DNA from: Pantoea sp. IMH
GTDB lineage: Bacteria; Pseudomonadota; Gammaproteobacteria; Enterobacterales; Enterobacteriaceae
NCBI RefSeq assembly: GCF_000599885.1
Contig: NZ_JFGT01000006.1
Coordinates: forward strand, 620,001 to 684,000
Direction of reading: 5' to 3'
DNA length: 64,000 bases
The notes below the pieces were generated by a model. It saw only the letters and a program-made list of their open reading frames with translations, did not search any database and was not told the origin of the DNA. Each line of letters begins with the position of its first letter. The stretch's first letter is position 1. Below, piece after piece: positions 18,806 to 27,585 of this stretch. The position numbers were made by a program, and so were the translations under genes.

Positions 18806-21800
18806 ATGAGGGACAACGGGCAACAAAAATATGCCGGTTCGCCTTACGTTTCTTTCTGGCAGGGAGGATTCGAAGGGGCCGATCATGTGACGCGGCAGGG
18901 CATCGCGTTGTCGATGACGGAATCAAACGACCATTTGCAGCAGGCCGCTGATGATTATCGTGCGCTTGCCGCCATGAATATCCGCACGGTGCGTGAGACT
19001 GTCGGCTGGCGACTGTGCGACACCCCTCAGGGTTATGATTTCAGCAGTGTTCATGCGCGTATGCGCGCAGCCAGTGCAGCGGGCGTGCAGATTTGCTGGA
19101 CGATCTGCCATTACGGCTGGCCCACAGGTATCGATCCGTTCCATCCGTTCTTTATTCCGCGGTTCGCCCGTTTCTGTGGCGCGCTGGCCGCCACGCTTGC
19201 CTCAGACTATGACGCTCCACCAGTCTACTCGCCGGTCAACGAAATCTCTTTTACCAGCTGGGCGATGGCTGTCGGGTTCTTCCCTTCGTCCATCGGGCCA
19301 GGTCATAAAACAGGTCTGCTGGCCCGCCAGCAGCTGGTAAGAGCGACCCTGGCTGCCTGTGATGCCATCTGGCAGGCGGATCCGGGGGCGCGGATCATGC
19401 ACTGCGATCCGCTGATTCATATCGGCTCACCCGGCGACGATCCCGGGCTGGTCGCTGTCGTCAAAGAAGAGAATGAGGCTCAGTTTCACGCGTGGGATAT
19501 GATCTGTGGCAGGCGGGAACCGGCGCTGGGCGGATCTCCCCGCTATCTGGATCTTATCGGGGCCAACTACTATCACGACAATCAGTGGGAGTACGGCAGC
19601 AATCATCGCTACTTCTGGCATCTTGGCGATGCCAGAAGGATCCCTTTTCATCAGATGCTTACCACCCTTGCCCGGCGGTATGAGCGGCCCGTCCTTATCG
19701 CGGAAACCAGCCACGTTGGCAGCGGCAGGGGGGCCTGGCTGCAGCATATCGGGGCAGAAGCCGCTCAGGCCATCAGCCAGGACGTTGAGCTGCTGGGCAT
19801 CTGTCTTTATCCCGTCATCGACCGCCCCGACTGGGAAGATGCCAGCAGATGGCATCAGAGCGGTCTCTGGGATGTCAGCCAGGATGGGACATTTCAGCGC
19901 AATAAAGTCCTGCATTATGCAAATGCGCTGGTTGAGGCGCAACGTCAGCCTGGTCAGTTTCAGTCCCGACTGGCCTTTGGCTCTGTCAGTAAGGAGAATG
20001 TGATGAAGGTTAATACTATTATTGTTTTCAGCCATCTGCGTTGGGACTTTGTCTTTCAGCGTCCGCAGCAGATCCTTACCCGCCTCGCCAGAGATTTTGA
20101 GGTTATCTTTATTGAGGAGCCGGTCTTTCAGGAGGGCGAAGCCGGGCTGCACCTCTCTTATCCCTGCGCCAATGTCACCGTCGCGCGGCCACACACTAAC
20201 GTGCGGCAGCCGGGGTTTCACGACGATCAAATCGCGGCGCTGCAACCCTTGCTGACGCCGCTTTGTTCCGGTGATGCGCAACCTGTGGTCTGGTTTTATA
20301 CGCCGATGGCGCTGCCGCTGCTCAGCGAACTGACCCCGTCGCTGGTCATTTATGACTGTATGGACGAGTTGTCCGCTTTCGATAATGCGCCCCGGCAGCT
20401 GCTACAGCGTGAATCCGCGCTGCTTAAACGCGCCGACCTGGTTTTCACCGGTGGACCAAGCCTCTATGAAGCCAGGCGCAAAAAACATCCCGCCGTACAC
20501 TGTTTCCCGAGCAGCGTGGATGTGGTGCACTTTGAGCAGGCGCTCGATCGCAGCAATGAACATCCTTTGCAGGCGGATCTTCCTCATCCACGCCTCGGTT
20601 ACTACGGTGTGATCGATGAACGGATCGATATGGCCCTGATTGCGCAACTGGCGGAGCGTTATCCTCACTGGCAGTTTATTTACGTGGGCCCGGTGGTCAA
20701 AATCGATCCGGCGTCGCTGCCGGTACGTGAAAACATCCACTACCTGGGGATGCAGCCTTATCAGGCGCTGCCGCAGTTTCTTGCGGGCTGGGACGTCTGT
20801 CTGATGCCGTTTGCCCTGAACCCTTCGACACAATTTATCAGTCCGACCAAGGTACTGGAATATATGGCCGCTGAACGCCCGGTGGTCAGTACGAATATCC
20901 GGGATGTGGCACAACCCTATGGCGATCTGGTGATGGTTGCGCAAGATCGCGATGATTTTGTGCGGCATTGCGCCAGCGCCGTTAATCTCAATGAGGACGA
21001 ACTGGTACTGATGGCACAGCGGATGAAGGCGGTAGTCAGTCAGACCTCCTGGCGACACACCGTTGACGCAATCACTGCCCTTATTACCGACGCGCTGGCA
21101 AAAGCGCAGGAAGTCAGGCTGGCATTGTCACTTACCCAGGCCGTGGCCAGCGTTGACCAAGGTCGGGGAAGCGGCACCATCAGGACGCGACACCTTATCC
21201 TCGGTGCCGGACCGACGGGGCTGAGCGCTGCGCTTCATCTGGGCGAGGATGCGGTATTGCTGGAACGAAATAGCGGGGTAGGCGGCTGGTGCCGGTCCGT
21301 TGATGAAGCTGGCTTCGTGTTCGATTACGCGGGTCACATTATGTTTTCTAACGAACCTTATGTGCTGGAAATGTACAAGCTGCTGCTGGGCGATAATCTG
21401 CACTGGCAGGCGCGGGAAGCCTGGGTTTACACCTCTGGCGTCCATACCCGTTATCCTTTCCAGGGCGCGCTTTATGGCCTGCCACCGGCGGTGATTAAAG
21501 AGTGCGTGCTGGGCGCGATTGAGGCGCGCTACGGAGAAGTTGGCGCAACGTCGGCAGATGGGCCAGAGATCCGGGATTGTTGTGCCGATGGTAGCGTCGC
21601 GGCAACCGCTTCCTGCACCGCGAAAAGCCTGGGGCAGGGTACGGAGAACTTTGAACAGTTCATCCTGCAGACCTGGGGGCGAGGTATTGCCCGCCATTTT
21701 GCCATTCCTTACAACCAGAAATTATGGAAAGTACCGCTGAACGAAATGGAAACCTCCTGGCTGGGTGGACGGGTACCGTTGCCCGATCTGGCACAGATCA

Positions 21801-22591
21801 TCGACGGCGCACTCGAACCGGTCAGTAAACCCGTCGGGCCGAATGCGCGTTTCGGCTATCCGCTTCGCGGCGGTTTTCAGGCGCTGATGAACGGTTTTCT
21901 GCCCCTGCTGAAGGGGACGCTTGAAACTAACGCCGAGATTGTGCAGCTCTTTCCGCAGCAGCACATTGTTGTACTGAATGATGGACGCCGCTATCAGTAT
22001 GAACAGCTAATCAGTACCCTTCCGCTACCGTCGCTGGTGGCCATGCTGGGTAGCCAGGCGCCAGCTGAGGTTCAGGCTGCGGCGGCGGGTCTGCGTCACA
22101 CCTCAGTCCGCTGCGTCAATCTGGGCATTGGCCGCGCCGATCTTTTGGAAAAACACTGGATCTACTATCCCGGTGATACGTTGTTCCATCGCGTGTTTCT
22201 TCAGGGTAACGCCAGCCCGCACTGTAATCCCGAGGGGGGCTTTGGGCTGATTTGTGAAATGACCTATACGGACGATCACCCTTTGCCGCTGGAAGGAGAG
22301 GCGTTGAATCAGCGCTGCATTGAAGATTGCATTCGCGTGGGATTATTCACCGCAGAGGATCCCGTTCTTACCGCCTCTCAGACGGATATCCCCTGCGCCT
22401 ATGTTATCTACGATCATCAACGGCTCAATAACGTTACGCTGATCCGCGAGTGGCTGCTTAAGTACGACATCTCTCTCGCCGGGCGCTACAGCGAATGGGA
22501 ATATTACAATTCCGATCACGCGTTTCTTGCCGGGAAAAAGGCGGCGGAAAAACTCATCATGCAGCCTGCGTCGCGTGGCGCGGTCTCCTGA
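18806..22591 (+). CDS. Three-part fusion: GH-A glycosidase, GT-B glycosyltransferase, FAD/UGM-like oxidoreductase
   Basis: A 1261-residue protein with three enzyme-like parts. Residues 1-385 are a TIM barrel of clan GH-A: the acid/base position is Glu146 (SPVNEIS) and the nucleophile position Glu300 (LIAETSH). Residues 400-780 are a GT-B glycosyltransferase (FSHLRWDFVFQRPQQIL; donor-site SPTKVLEYMA). Residues 795-1255 are an FAD protein like UDP-galactopyranose mutase or amine oxidase, with a Rossmann GAGPTG at 800-805. In other bacteria, as I recall them, such proteins are separate genes in exopolysaccharide or glycolipid loci. The ATG has a GGGGGTAGGGG leader. A strong AAGGAG lies 7 bases before an in-frame ATG at residue 400, so a shorter 862-residue product is possible. 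No signal peptide is seen. A glycan role is inferred; the product is unknown. Confidence 0.82.
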   Translation: MRDNGQQKYAGSPYVSFWQGGFEGADHVTRQGIALSMTESNDHLQQAADDYRALAAMNIRTVRETVGWRLCDTPQGYDFSSVHARMRAASAAGVQICWTICHYGWPTGIDPFHPFFIPRFARFCGALAATLASDYDAPPVYSPVNEISFTSWAMAVGFFPSSIGPGHKTGLLARQQLVRATLAACDAIWQADPGARIMHCDPLIHIGSPGDDPGLVAVVKEENEAQFHAWDMICGRREPALGGSPRYLDLIGANYYHDNQWEYGSNHRYFWHLGDARRIPFHQMLTTLARRYERPVLIAETSHVGSGRGAWLQHIGAEAAQAISQDVELLGICLYPVIDRPDWEDASRWHQSGLWDVSQDGTFQRNKVLHYANALVEAQRQPGQFQSRLAFGSVSKENVMKVNTIIVFSHLRWDFVFQRPQQILTRLARDFEVIFIEEPVFQEGEAGLHLSYPCANVTVARPHTNVRQPGFHDDQIAALQPLLTPLCSGDAQPVVWFYTPMALPLLSELTPSLVIYDCMDELSAFDNAPRQLLQRESALLKRADLVFTGGPSLYEARRKKHPAVHCFPSSVDVVHFEQALDRSNEHPLQADLPHPRLGYYGVIDERIDMALIAQLAERYPHWQFIYVGPVVKIDPASLPVRENIHYLGMQPYQALPQFLAGWDVCLMPFALNPSTQFISPTKVLEYMAAERPVVSTNIRDVAQPYGDLVMVAQDRDDFVRHCASAVNLNEDELVLMAQRMKAVVSQTSWRHTVDAITALITDALAKAQEVRLALSLTQAVASVDQGRGSGTIRTRHLILGAGPTGLSAALHLGEDAVLLERNSGVGGWCRSVDEAGFVFDYAGHIMFSNEPYVLEMYKLLLGDNLHWQAREAWVYTSGVHTRYPFQGALYGLPPAVIKECVLGAIEARYGEVGATSADGPEIRDCCADGSVAATASCTAKSLGQGTENFEQFILQTWGRGIARHFAIPYNQKLWKVPLNEMETSWLGGRVPLPDLAQIIDGALEPVSKPVGPNARFGYPLRGGFQALMNGFLPLLKGTLETNAEIVQLFPQQHIVVLNDGRRYQYEQLISTLPLPSLVAMLGSQAPAEVQAAAAGLRHTSVRCVNLGIGRADLLEKHWIYYPGDTLFHRVFLQGNASPHCNPEGGFGLICEMTYTDDHPLPLEGEALNQRCIEDCIRVGLFTAEDPVLTASQTDIPCAYVIYDHQRLNNVTLIREWLLKYDISLAGRYSEWEYYNSDHAFLAGKKAAEKLIMQPASRGAVS
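19991..20005 (+). promoter_or_regulatory. Internal ribosome-binding site and ATG inside the fusion gene
   Basis: AAGGAG (19991-19996) sits 6 bases before ATG (20003-20005), in frame, exactly at the glycosidase-glycosyltransferase junction. It looks like the retained start signal of a formerly separate gene. Confidence 0.65.
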
Positions 22592-22740
22592 GCCTCGTTT
22601 AACGCCCGCGGCTGGGAAAGCGTTATCGCCTTTCCAGCCGCAACTTTTTCTTTGTTAATCTGTACTTATGCAGACTCTCTGCCAGGCTTAAAGAGAACGA
22701 TATTGTGACAGGACCTGCTCATCCCATAAGGAGAAAGAGA

Positions 22741-23127
22741 ATGAAAAAGACGCTCGCACTCGCTGTGCTTTTTGCTGTCAGCTTTTCCGGCTTTGCCCAG
22801 GAAGGGGGATTTAAGGGCGGAGAACCACCACCGCAGCAGAAAGATGCTGGCTCTAAGGGCACTGAGGATACCGGTGAGAGCAAAATCAGCCAGATCCGCG
22901 ATATGCGTATAGATGCCTGGGTAACGCTGGAAGGGCACATCCTGAAGAAAACGGCGGATGAAACCTACACGTTCCGCGATCAGACGGGAACGATTACCGT
23001 TAATATTCCTCAGGCGACCTGGAAAGGCAAAGAATTTAACGCCGATGATATGGTTCGCCTTAGCGGCTACGTCAAAGGAAAGGGCGAACAAACCGAGCTT
23101 AATGTTGAACGGGTAGACCTCCCTTAA
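22741..23127 (+). CDS. Periplasmic BOF (YgiW/YdeI) family stress protein
   Basis: A 128-residue protein with a Sec signal peptide (MKKTLALAVLFAVSFSGFA, cleavage before QEGG). A Gly/Pro-rich linker is followed by a bacterial OB-fold (about residues 50-128): VTLEGHILKKTADETYTFRD, then VNIPQATWKGKEFNADD. The family is periplasmic and linked to tolerance of peroxide, metals, bile or antimicrobial peptides; the ligand is not established. AAGGAGAAAGAG precedes the ATG at 22741, which is preferred over an upstream in-frame GTG. A CinA/YdeJ-like gene lies nearby, as in the ydeI-ydeJ neighbourhood of Escherichia. Confidence 0.85.
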   Translation: MKKTLALAVLFAVSFSGFAQEGGFKGGEPPPQQKDAGSKGTEDTGESKISQIRDMRIDAWVTLEGHILKKTADETYTFRDQTGTITVNIPQATWKGKEFNADDMVRLSGYVKGKGEQTELNVERVDLP

Positions 23128-23198
23128 ACGAAGGCCACGCCTGTGATAGCGCGCCCCATCGCGGGCGCGGATCCGTCACAATCCTTTGACGTATTATC

Positions 23199-23600
23199 CT
23201 AATATCTTACCGATAAATGGGAAGAATTGTAGGTGGCCGCTTCTGAAGCTCTCCCCGTCCAGCCTGCCACCGTTACGCTGCTCTGCCTGTAAGAAGAGGC
23301 TTCCGATCTTATGGCACTTGCCAGCAGTCGCTCCTCATTGTCAGTGAGCGCCTCGTTTGTTTTCTCCGGCTCGTAATACGCCTCCAGCCAGCGCTGATAA
23401 CGGGCAATGACCCCCTGCTTATCGTTCTCATCTTCAAGACGGCAGATAAACAACCACGCGGCAGGTTCGCGACCATCGCAGAGATAAAGTTCCATTTTTT
23501 GCGGGTCGGCAGCCTCGTGCGGGAGCTGGACAACTTTGATGCGGGAAAAACGGATGCGGGACCATTTGTTAAGCAGGGAATATAAACGCAGTCTGGCCAT
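23199..23600 (-). CDS. Uncharacterised 133-residue protein
   Basis: I do not recognise this family. It is a small soluble-looking protein with a basic N-terminus (MARLRLYSLLNKWSRIRFSRIK) and a central part rich in Trp, Tyr and acidic residues. The C-terminal 30 residues are Ser/Thr-rich and look disordered. GGAG lies 6 bases before the ATG, and there is no signal peptide or membrane segment. An imperfect 12-bp inverted repeat lies 31-60 bases upstream. Coding is supported by length, start signal and codon usage similar to neighbours. Confidence 0.6.
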   Translation of the reverse strand: MARLRLYSLLNKWSRIRFSRIKVVQLPHEAADPQKMELYLCDGREPAAWLFICRLEDENDKQGVIARYQRWLEAYYEPEKTNEALTDNEERLLASAIRSEASSYRQSSVTVAGWTGRASEAATYNSSHLSVRY

Positions 23601-23630
23601 GGGCGCTCCATATCAATGCAATCGAAAACC

Positions 23631-23660
23631 CGTGGCGAAACAGTCTGGACTGTTGCCACA
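23631..23660. repeat. Bulged inverted repeat upstream of the 133-residue gene
   Basis: GTGGCGAAACAGTC faces GACTGTTGCCAC around a two-base centre, with a small bulge. It may be an operator or RNA hairpin; function unknown. Confidence 0.35.
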
Positions 23661-23753
23661 CTAAGGTATGATCCCTGATATAAGCCGGTTAAGCCCGACC
23701 AAAATAAACGGCTGTCATTGAACTTCCCCGTTGAACGGGTGAGGTAAGAAGGT

Positions 23754-23804
23754 AAAAAAAGGCGTGCCCTAAGTCCAATTTTAAATCGGCAATACGCCTT
23801 TTTT
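23754..23804. terminator. A-tract/T-tract hairpin, probably bidirectional terminator
   Basis: Seven A then GGCGT at 23754-23765 faces ACGCC followed by T's at 23794-23804. The A-rich and T-rich arms make it a possible terminator in both directions, between the leftward ydeJ-like gene and whatever is transcribed from the left. Confidence 0.55.
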
Positions 23805-23865
23805 AAGAATACACCTGGAAATAAAGGGTTATTTCTGGAAATGCCTTCCCTGGCATGCCAGCTGT

Positions 23866-24366
23866 TCAGCGGCGGGGTGGGTTAGACGACAGAAGTTCAG
23901 TGCAGTGCTGAAGTGCGAAAAGCGCTGCGTCGTTAATAACGGTTTCGCTGTCACCCTCAAAATGGCGCACAAGACTCACCACCTTATCCGGCAATCCCCA
24001 GGCGAACCAGATGGTTCCGGCCGGGGTGCCATCCTCGCCGCCATCGGGACCGGCATAGCCGCTGACGGCAATACTGACCGCTTCGCCCGTCAGCGCCTTT
24101 GCCCCCGCAACCATCTCTCTGACGGCGGCTTCGCTGACGGCGCTCTCTTCGCGCAGGGTGGTTTCACTTACCTGCAGTACGCGATGCTTGGCGGTGTCGG
24201 TGTAGGTGACGAGCGCAGTGGTAAAAAACTCCCCGCTGCCGCTGGCGGCACCCAGTGACATGCCAACCAACCCGGCAGTGCAGGACTCTGCCGTCACCAC
24301 TTTGATCCCATTGGCCTTCAGCACCTCACCGAGCGCCTGGGCTGCATGCTGTAATGCTTTGTTCAT
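23866..24366 (-). CDS. CinA C-terminal-domain protein (YdeJ/PncC family)
   Basis: A 166-residue single-domain protein of the CinA C-terminal family. Landmarks are VVTAESCTAGLVG at about 20-32, then EESAVSEAAVREMV, and the signature AVSGYAGPDGGEDGTPAGT. PncC members hydrolyse nicotinamide mononucleotide to nicotinate mononucleotide in the NAD salvage cycle. The GYAGPDGGEDG version resembles YdeJ, a PncC paralogue whose activity is less certain. ATG 24366 fits the family N-terminus better than an in-frame ATG eight codons upstream. It lies close to the BOF-domain gene, as in Escherichia. Confidence 0.8.
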   Translation of the reverse strand: MNKALQHAAQALGEVLKANGIKVVTAESCTAGLVGMSLGAASGSGEFFTTALVTYTDTAKHRVLQVSETTLREESAVSEAAVREMVAGAKALTGEAVSIAVSGYAGPDGGEDGTPAGTIWFAWGLPDKVVSLVRHFEGDSETVINDAALFALQHCTELLSSNPPRR

Positions 24367-24733
24367 TGCCGTCTCCTGTTGATGAAGCAAGCGTCGGGCT
24401 GCGTTTCCGCCCTCTCTCAGGCCCGGCTGCTGTCTGGTGCTCTGTAGCCATCGTCTGGATAAATACAGGGCGAAATAGCGGGGCGCTTACCCTATTTTGG
24501 CAGGGCAGTGATGCGGCTATTTACCTTGCAGGCTGGTGGAAAGGTCCCGGTGCAGCCAGGCATACTGATATCGCTTTCCGAATGTCAGGAAGTGTAGGCT
24601 ATCCGTCAAAAGAGGAAAAACAACCCGATAAAAATGTGATCTGTTTCAAAATATCGGCCTGTATTATCACGTTGCCGGGCTGACACTATCAGGATTCCTG
24701 TATTGCCATGCCTTAAGCGCGAAGTCAGCGCGG
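24367..24733. other. Non-coding gap
   Basis: This 367-bp gap lies between two leftward genes. An open frame on the plus strand has no ribosome-binding site or recognisable product. I see no further feature. Confidence 0.4.
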
Positions 24734-25525
24734 CTACTCTCTGGTAAGACAATCAATGTATTTCTGGGCAGATTCACTCACAATTTTTCCCGCTTGTGCC
24801 TTGATATCCTGGCCTGCAAAAGCGCCATAGAGACGATCAAAATTGAGCTGTTGTGCTTTTTCTGCCATGGAACCGACCACAGTGGCGGGTAACGGCAGCA
24901 GATTGGGGTAGCTCCACATAAACGAGACTCGATCGGCACCCGGCGTGACCTGAATGATATCGCCCGCCAGCAGGACGCCATCGCCCTTATGCCAGTGAAG
25001 CACGGTTCCGCCGGCAAAATGCCCTCCCATGCGGATCAGGTCAACCTCAGCATTTAAACGCAGTGACTCTCCCTGCCACAGCTGGATAAATGGGCTGTCA
25101 CGCTGTATCCACTCCCGGTCTGACGCATGTAACCAGATAGGAACATTGAACGCCGCCGCCCAGTCCTGCATGCGGGTATAGTAATGAGGATGGGAGATGG
25201 CGATGCCGCTCAGGCCGCCCAGCGCCTCGATAAGGGTTTGTGTAGCGTTATCCAGCAGGGCGATACAGTCCCAGAGCAGATTACCTTCCGGCGTTCTCAG
25301 CAGAAAAGCGCGCTGGTTGATGGCAAAGGCAGGAACGGTTTGCAGGCTGAGGAGCTGCGTTTCATGCTGGGTCCACTTATTGGCGTGCTTTGCGTTCAGT
25401 TCCTCAACGTTTGTCCATTTCTGTCCGTCCGCGGGCACGTACTGCCGCTCTTCTTCGCATATTGCGCAGCAGGAAGGGTGAGGGGGAGTATCGTATGAGG
25501 TGCCGCAGGTGATGCAAATGCTCAT
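24734..25525 (-). CDS. Metallo-beta-lactamase-fold protein with N-terminal zinc ribbon
   Basis: A 263-residue protein. The N-terminus has two cysteine pairs (CITC at 4-7, CAIC at 20-23) that would form a small zinc ribbon. The metallo-beta-lactamase fold follows: SHPHYYTRM in the place of the HxHxDH motif, a later His in GGHFAGG, and Asp in LLAGDII. The first two histidines remain, but the Asp-His part of the motif is replaced by Tyr/Thr, so it probably binds one metal or works differently from classical hydrolases. The substrate is unknown. It stands alone on this strand. Confidence 0.72.
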   Translation of the reverse strand: MSICITCGTSYDTPPHPSCCAICEEERQYVPADGQKWTNVEELNAKHANKWTQHETQLLSLQTVPAFAINQRAFLLRTPEGNLLWDCIALLDNATQTLIEALGGLSGIAISHPHYYTRMQDWAAAFNVPIWLHASDREWIQRDSPFIQLWQGESLRLNAEVDLIRMGGHFAGGTVLHWHKGDGVLLAGDIIQVTPGADRVSFMWSYPNLLPLPATVVGSMAEKAQQLNFDRLYGAFAGQDIKAQAGKIVSESAQKYIDCLTRE

Positions 25526-25924
25526 GTTTTACCTCTGAAGGGCCGCTGATTTTAATGAACAATGTAGCTGACAGTGACGGTTTGCGCTGGTGGGAAGGAA
25601 GAGTAAACGTAGAGTAGTTACAACATACAAATCACTGATTATAACGATGCCTGGAGATCGGTGAAGTGGGTTACGCCTCTTAGTCAGGCAGGGGTAAAGC
25701 ACGGCTGCTAATCTTGCAAAGGCAACGCTTTCTCGGGTGATGTTATCTGGAAAGTACTTTCGTCCCGGTATGCGACTGAGCAGAGACACAATCCGTTAAG
25801 CTCATCTCCAGCCTTGCGTGTCAGAATGCAGGCTGGCGTCCCGTTACAGCATTGGTTCTGTCTAAAAACGCCTCAGCGACAGAAAACGACCTGCCTGTAT
25901 CCCGAACTAAAAGGCTCTCAAGCA
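25526..25924. other. Divergent intergenic region
   Basis: About 400 bp between the leftward MBL-fold gene and the rightward flavin oxidoreductase. It must contain both promoters; no specific site is convincing. Confidence 0.4.
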
Positions 25925-26953
25925 ATGAAAAAAATTGGTTTCTTGTCATTTGGCCACTGGACACCCTCAGCGCAGTCGGCCACACGCTCTGCCGCCGATG
26001 CGCTGCTGCAGTCGATCGATCTCGCCGTTGCTGCAGAAGAGTTAGGTGCAGACGGCGCCTATTTTCGCGTACACCATTTTGCCCGTCAGCTCAGTGCGCC
26101 TTTCCCATTACTGGCAGCGGTGGCCGCCCGCACGACATCTATCGAGATCGGTACCGGCGTCATTGATATGCGCTACGAGAATCCGCTTTATATGGCAGAA
26201 GAAGCCGGCATTGCCGATCTGATAAGTGGGGGACGGTTACAGCTGGGTATCAGCCGGGGTTCTCCGGAGCAGGTCGTGGAAGGCTGGCGCTATTTCGGCT
26301 ATCAGCCAGAGGCGGGAGAAAGCGCCGCTGAAATGGGGCGTCGCCATACCTTAAAGCTGCTCGACGTGCTGCGCGGAGAAGGTTTCGCCACGCCGGAGCC
26401 GCAGCCTATGTTTCCCAATCCGCCAGGATTACTGCGTCCTGAACCTTATTCAGAAGGTCTGCGGGAGCGCATCTGGTGGGGATCCGGTTCTAACGCCACC
26501 GCTGTCTGGGCAGCGAAACTCGGCATGAATCTGCAAAGCTCCACGCTGAAAGATGACGAAACCGGCGAGCCTTTTCATCTTCAGCAGGCGAAGCAGATCC
26601 GCGCTTACCGCAAGGCGTGGCAGGAAGCGGGGCATAACCGTTCACCACGCGTTTCAGTAAGCCGCAGTATCTTCCCGCTGGTCAACGAACGCGACCGCGC
26701 CTGGTTCGGCAGCAGTGGGGAAGGTGGCGACCAGATTGGCTACCTGGATGAACAAACGCGGGCCATTTTTGGCCGTAGCTATGCCGCTGAGCCTGAAAAA
26801 CTGATTGAGCAACTGGCGCGGGATGAGGCTATCGCCGAAGCCGATACGCTTCTGCTTACTCTGCCTAATCAGCTTGGCGTTGACTACTGCGCGCACGTTA
26901 TGGAAGCCTTTTTGACGCAGGTTGCACCCGCGCTTGGCTGGCGTGATAAATAA
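25925..26953 (+). CDS. LLM-class flavin-dependent oxidoreductase
   Basis: A 342-residue bacterial luciferase-like flavin enzyme with a TIM barrel, expected to use reduced FMN or F420-like flavin. Visible landmarks are IGFLSFGHWTPS at the N-terminus, ADGAYFRVHHF, EIGTGVIDMRYENPLYMAEEA, the GGRLQLGISRGSPEQ loop, and WWGSGSNATAVWAA. The start at 25925 (AGGCTC upstream) matches the family N-terminus; an in-frame upstream start would add 37 unrelated residues. Members are monooxygenases or reductases of many substrates, so the reaction is not predictable. Confidence 0.83.
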   Translation: MKKIGFLSFGHWTPSAQSATRSAADALLQSIDLAVAAEELGADGAYFRVHHFARQLSAPFPLLAAVAARTTSIEIGTGVIDMRYENPLYMAEEAGIADLISGGRLQLGISRGSPEQVVEGWRYFGYQPEAGESAAEMGRRHTLKLLDVLRGEGFATPEPQPMFPNPPGLLRPEPYSEGLRERIWWGSGSNATAVWAAKLGMNLQSSTLKDDETGEPFHLQQAKQIRAYRKAWQEAGHNRSPRVSVSRSIFPLVNERDRAWFGSSGEGGDQIGYLDEQTRAIFGRSYAAEPEKLIEQLARDEAIAEADTLLLTLPNQLGVDYCAHVMEAFLTQVAPALGWRDK

Positions 26954-27007
26954 CGCGGTAGTGAGAAACTCATAGCATGATGGTGACAGCCTTTAGTCAC
27001 CGCGAAC

Positions 27008-27036
27008 CTACCGGAGGCCAGGGCGGCCTCCGGTAG
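27008..27036. terminator. Perfect 12-bp stem-loop between convergent genes
   Basis: CTACCGGAGGCC and GGCCTCCGGTAG pair exactly around a five-base loop. It has no strong T tract on either side, but its position between convergent genes suggests a shared terminator. Confidence 0.5.
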
Positions 27037-27044
27037 CAAAAAGA

Positions 27045-27449
27045 TTAGCTTCGTTCGTCCTGAGAGGGCGCCCGTTTTTCAAAGACCGGCTTATCACGGG
27101 TGACCGAATAAGCCACGTGGGTGACTTCGGTGGGGCTGGTTGTGATTTCAATCGGCTGGATCGTCACCCGACCAATGCCAAACAGCGTGGGGACATATCC
27201 ACCCAGCTTATGCTCTCCCGGAGGAAGCCGAAGTTCAGTGCTCTCACCGCGGGCGAGTGCGCCAGCTTCGTTACCATCCACCGTCAGCATGACTGCTGAG
27301 CCATCATCGGCCTGTGTTACCAGATGCGAAATATTGACCCGGGTTGGCCCGTTAAAAAAGTCGGGCGAAACCTGCGTGGCCTGCTTAGGCGCACAACCTG
27401 TTAATAACATGGCGGCCGTCACTGCGGCCAGGGCGAAACGAAAAATCAT
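27045..27449 (-). CDS. Small lipoprotein of unknown function
   Basis: A 134-residue protein with a clear lipoprotein signal (MIFRFALAAVTAAMLLTGCA; lipobox LTGC, Cys19). The mature part is beta-rich; the segment ALARGESTELRLPPGEHKLG resembles the PEGA-like surface repeats found in some lipoproteins. Membrane attachment on the periplasmic side is predicted. I do not recognise a named family. Confidence 0.7.
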   Translation of the reverse strand: MIFRFALAAVTAAMLLTGCAPKQATQVSPDFFNGPTRVNISHLVTQADDGSAVMLTVDGNEAGALARGESTELRLPPGEHKLGGYVPTLFGIGRVTIQPIEITTSPTEVTHVAYSVTRDKPVFEKRAPSQDERS

Positions 27450-27585
27450 TATACCTCGCTTACCTCTGCATCTTCAGAATCGGCTATTTTAGCCTTATCC
27501 CACCACAGTTAACAGCCAGACCGGCTCAGTATCGTCTCAAAAATTCGGGGCGAGCCGCAGTATAAAGCAGCTATTTGTGACAGCG

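Noticed and set aside
24354-24683. A 109-codon open frame opposite the ydeJ-like gene
   Set aside because: Overlaps a well-supported gene start, has no ribosome-binding site and no family resemblance.
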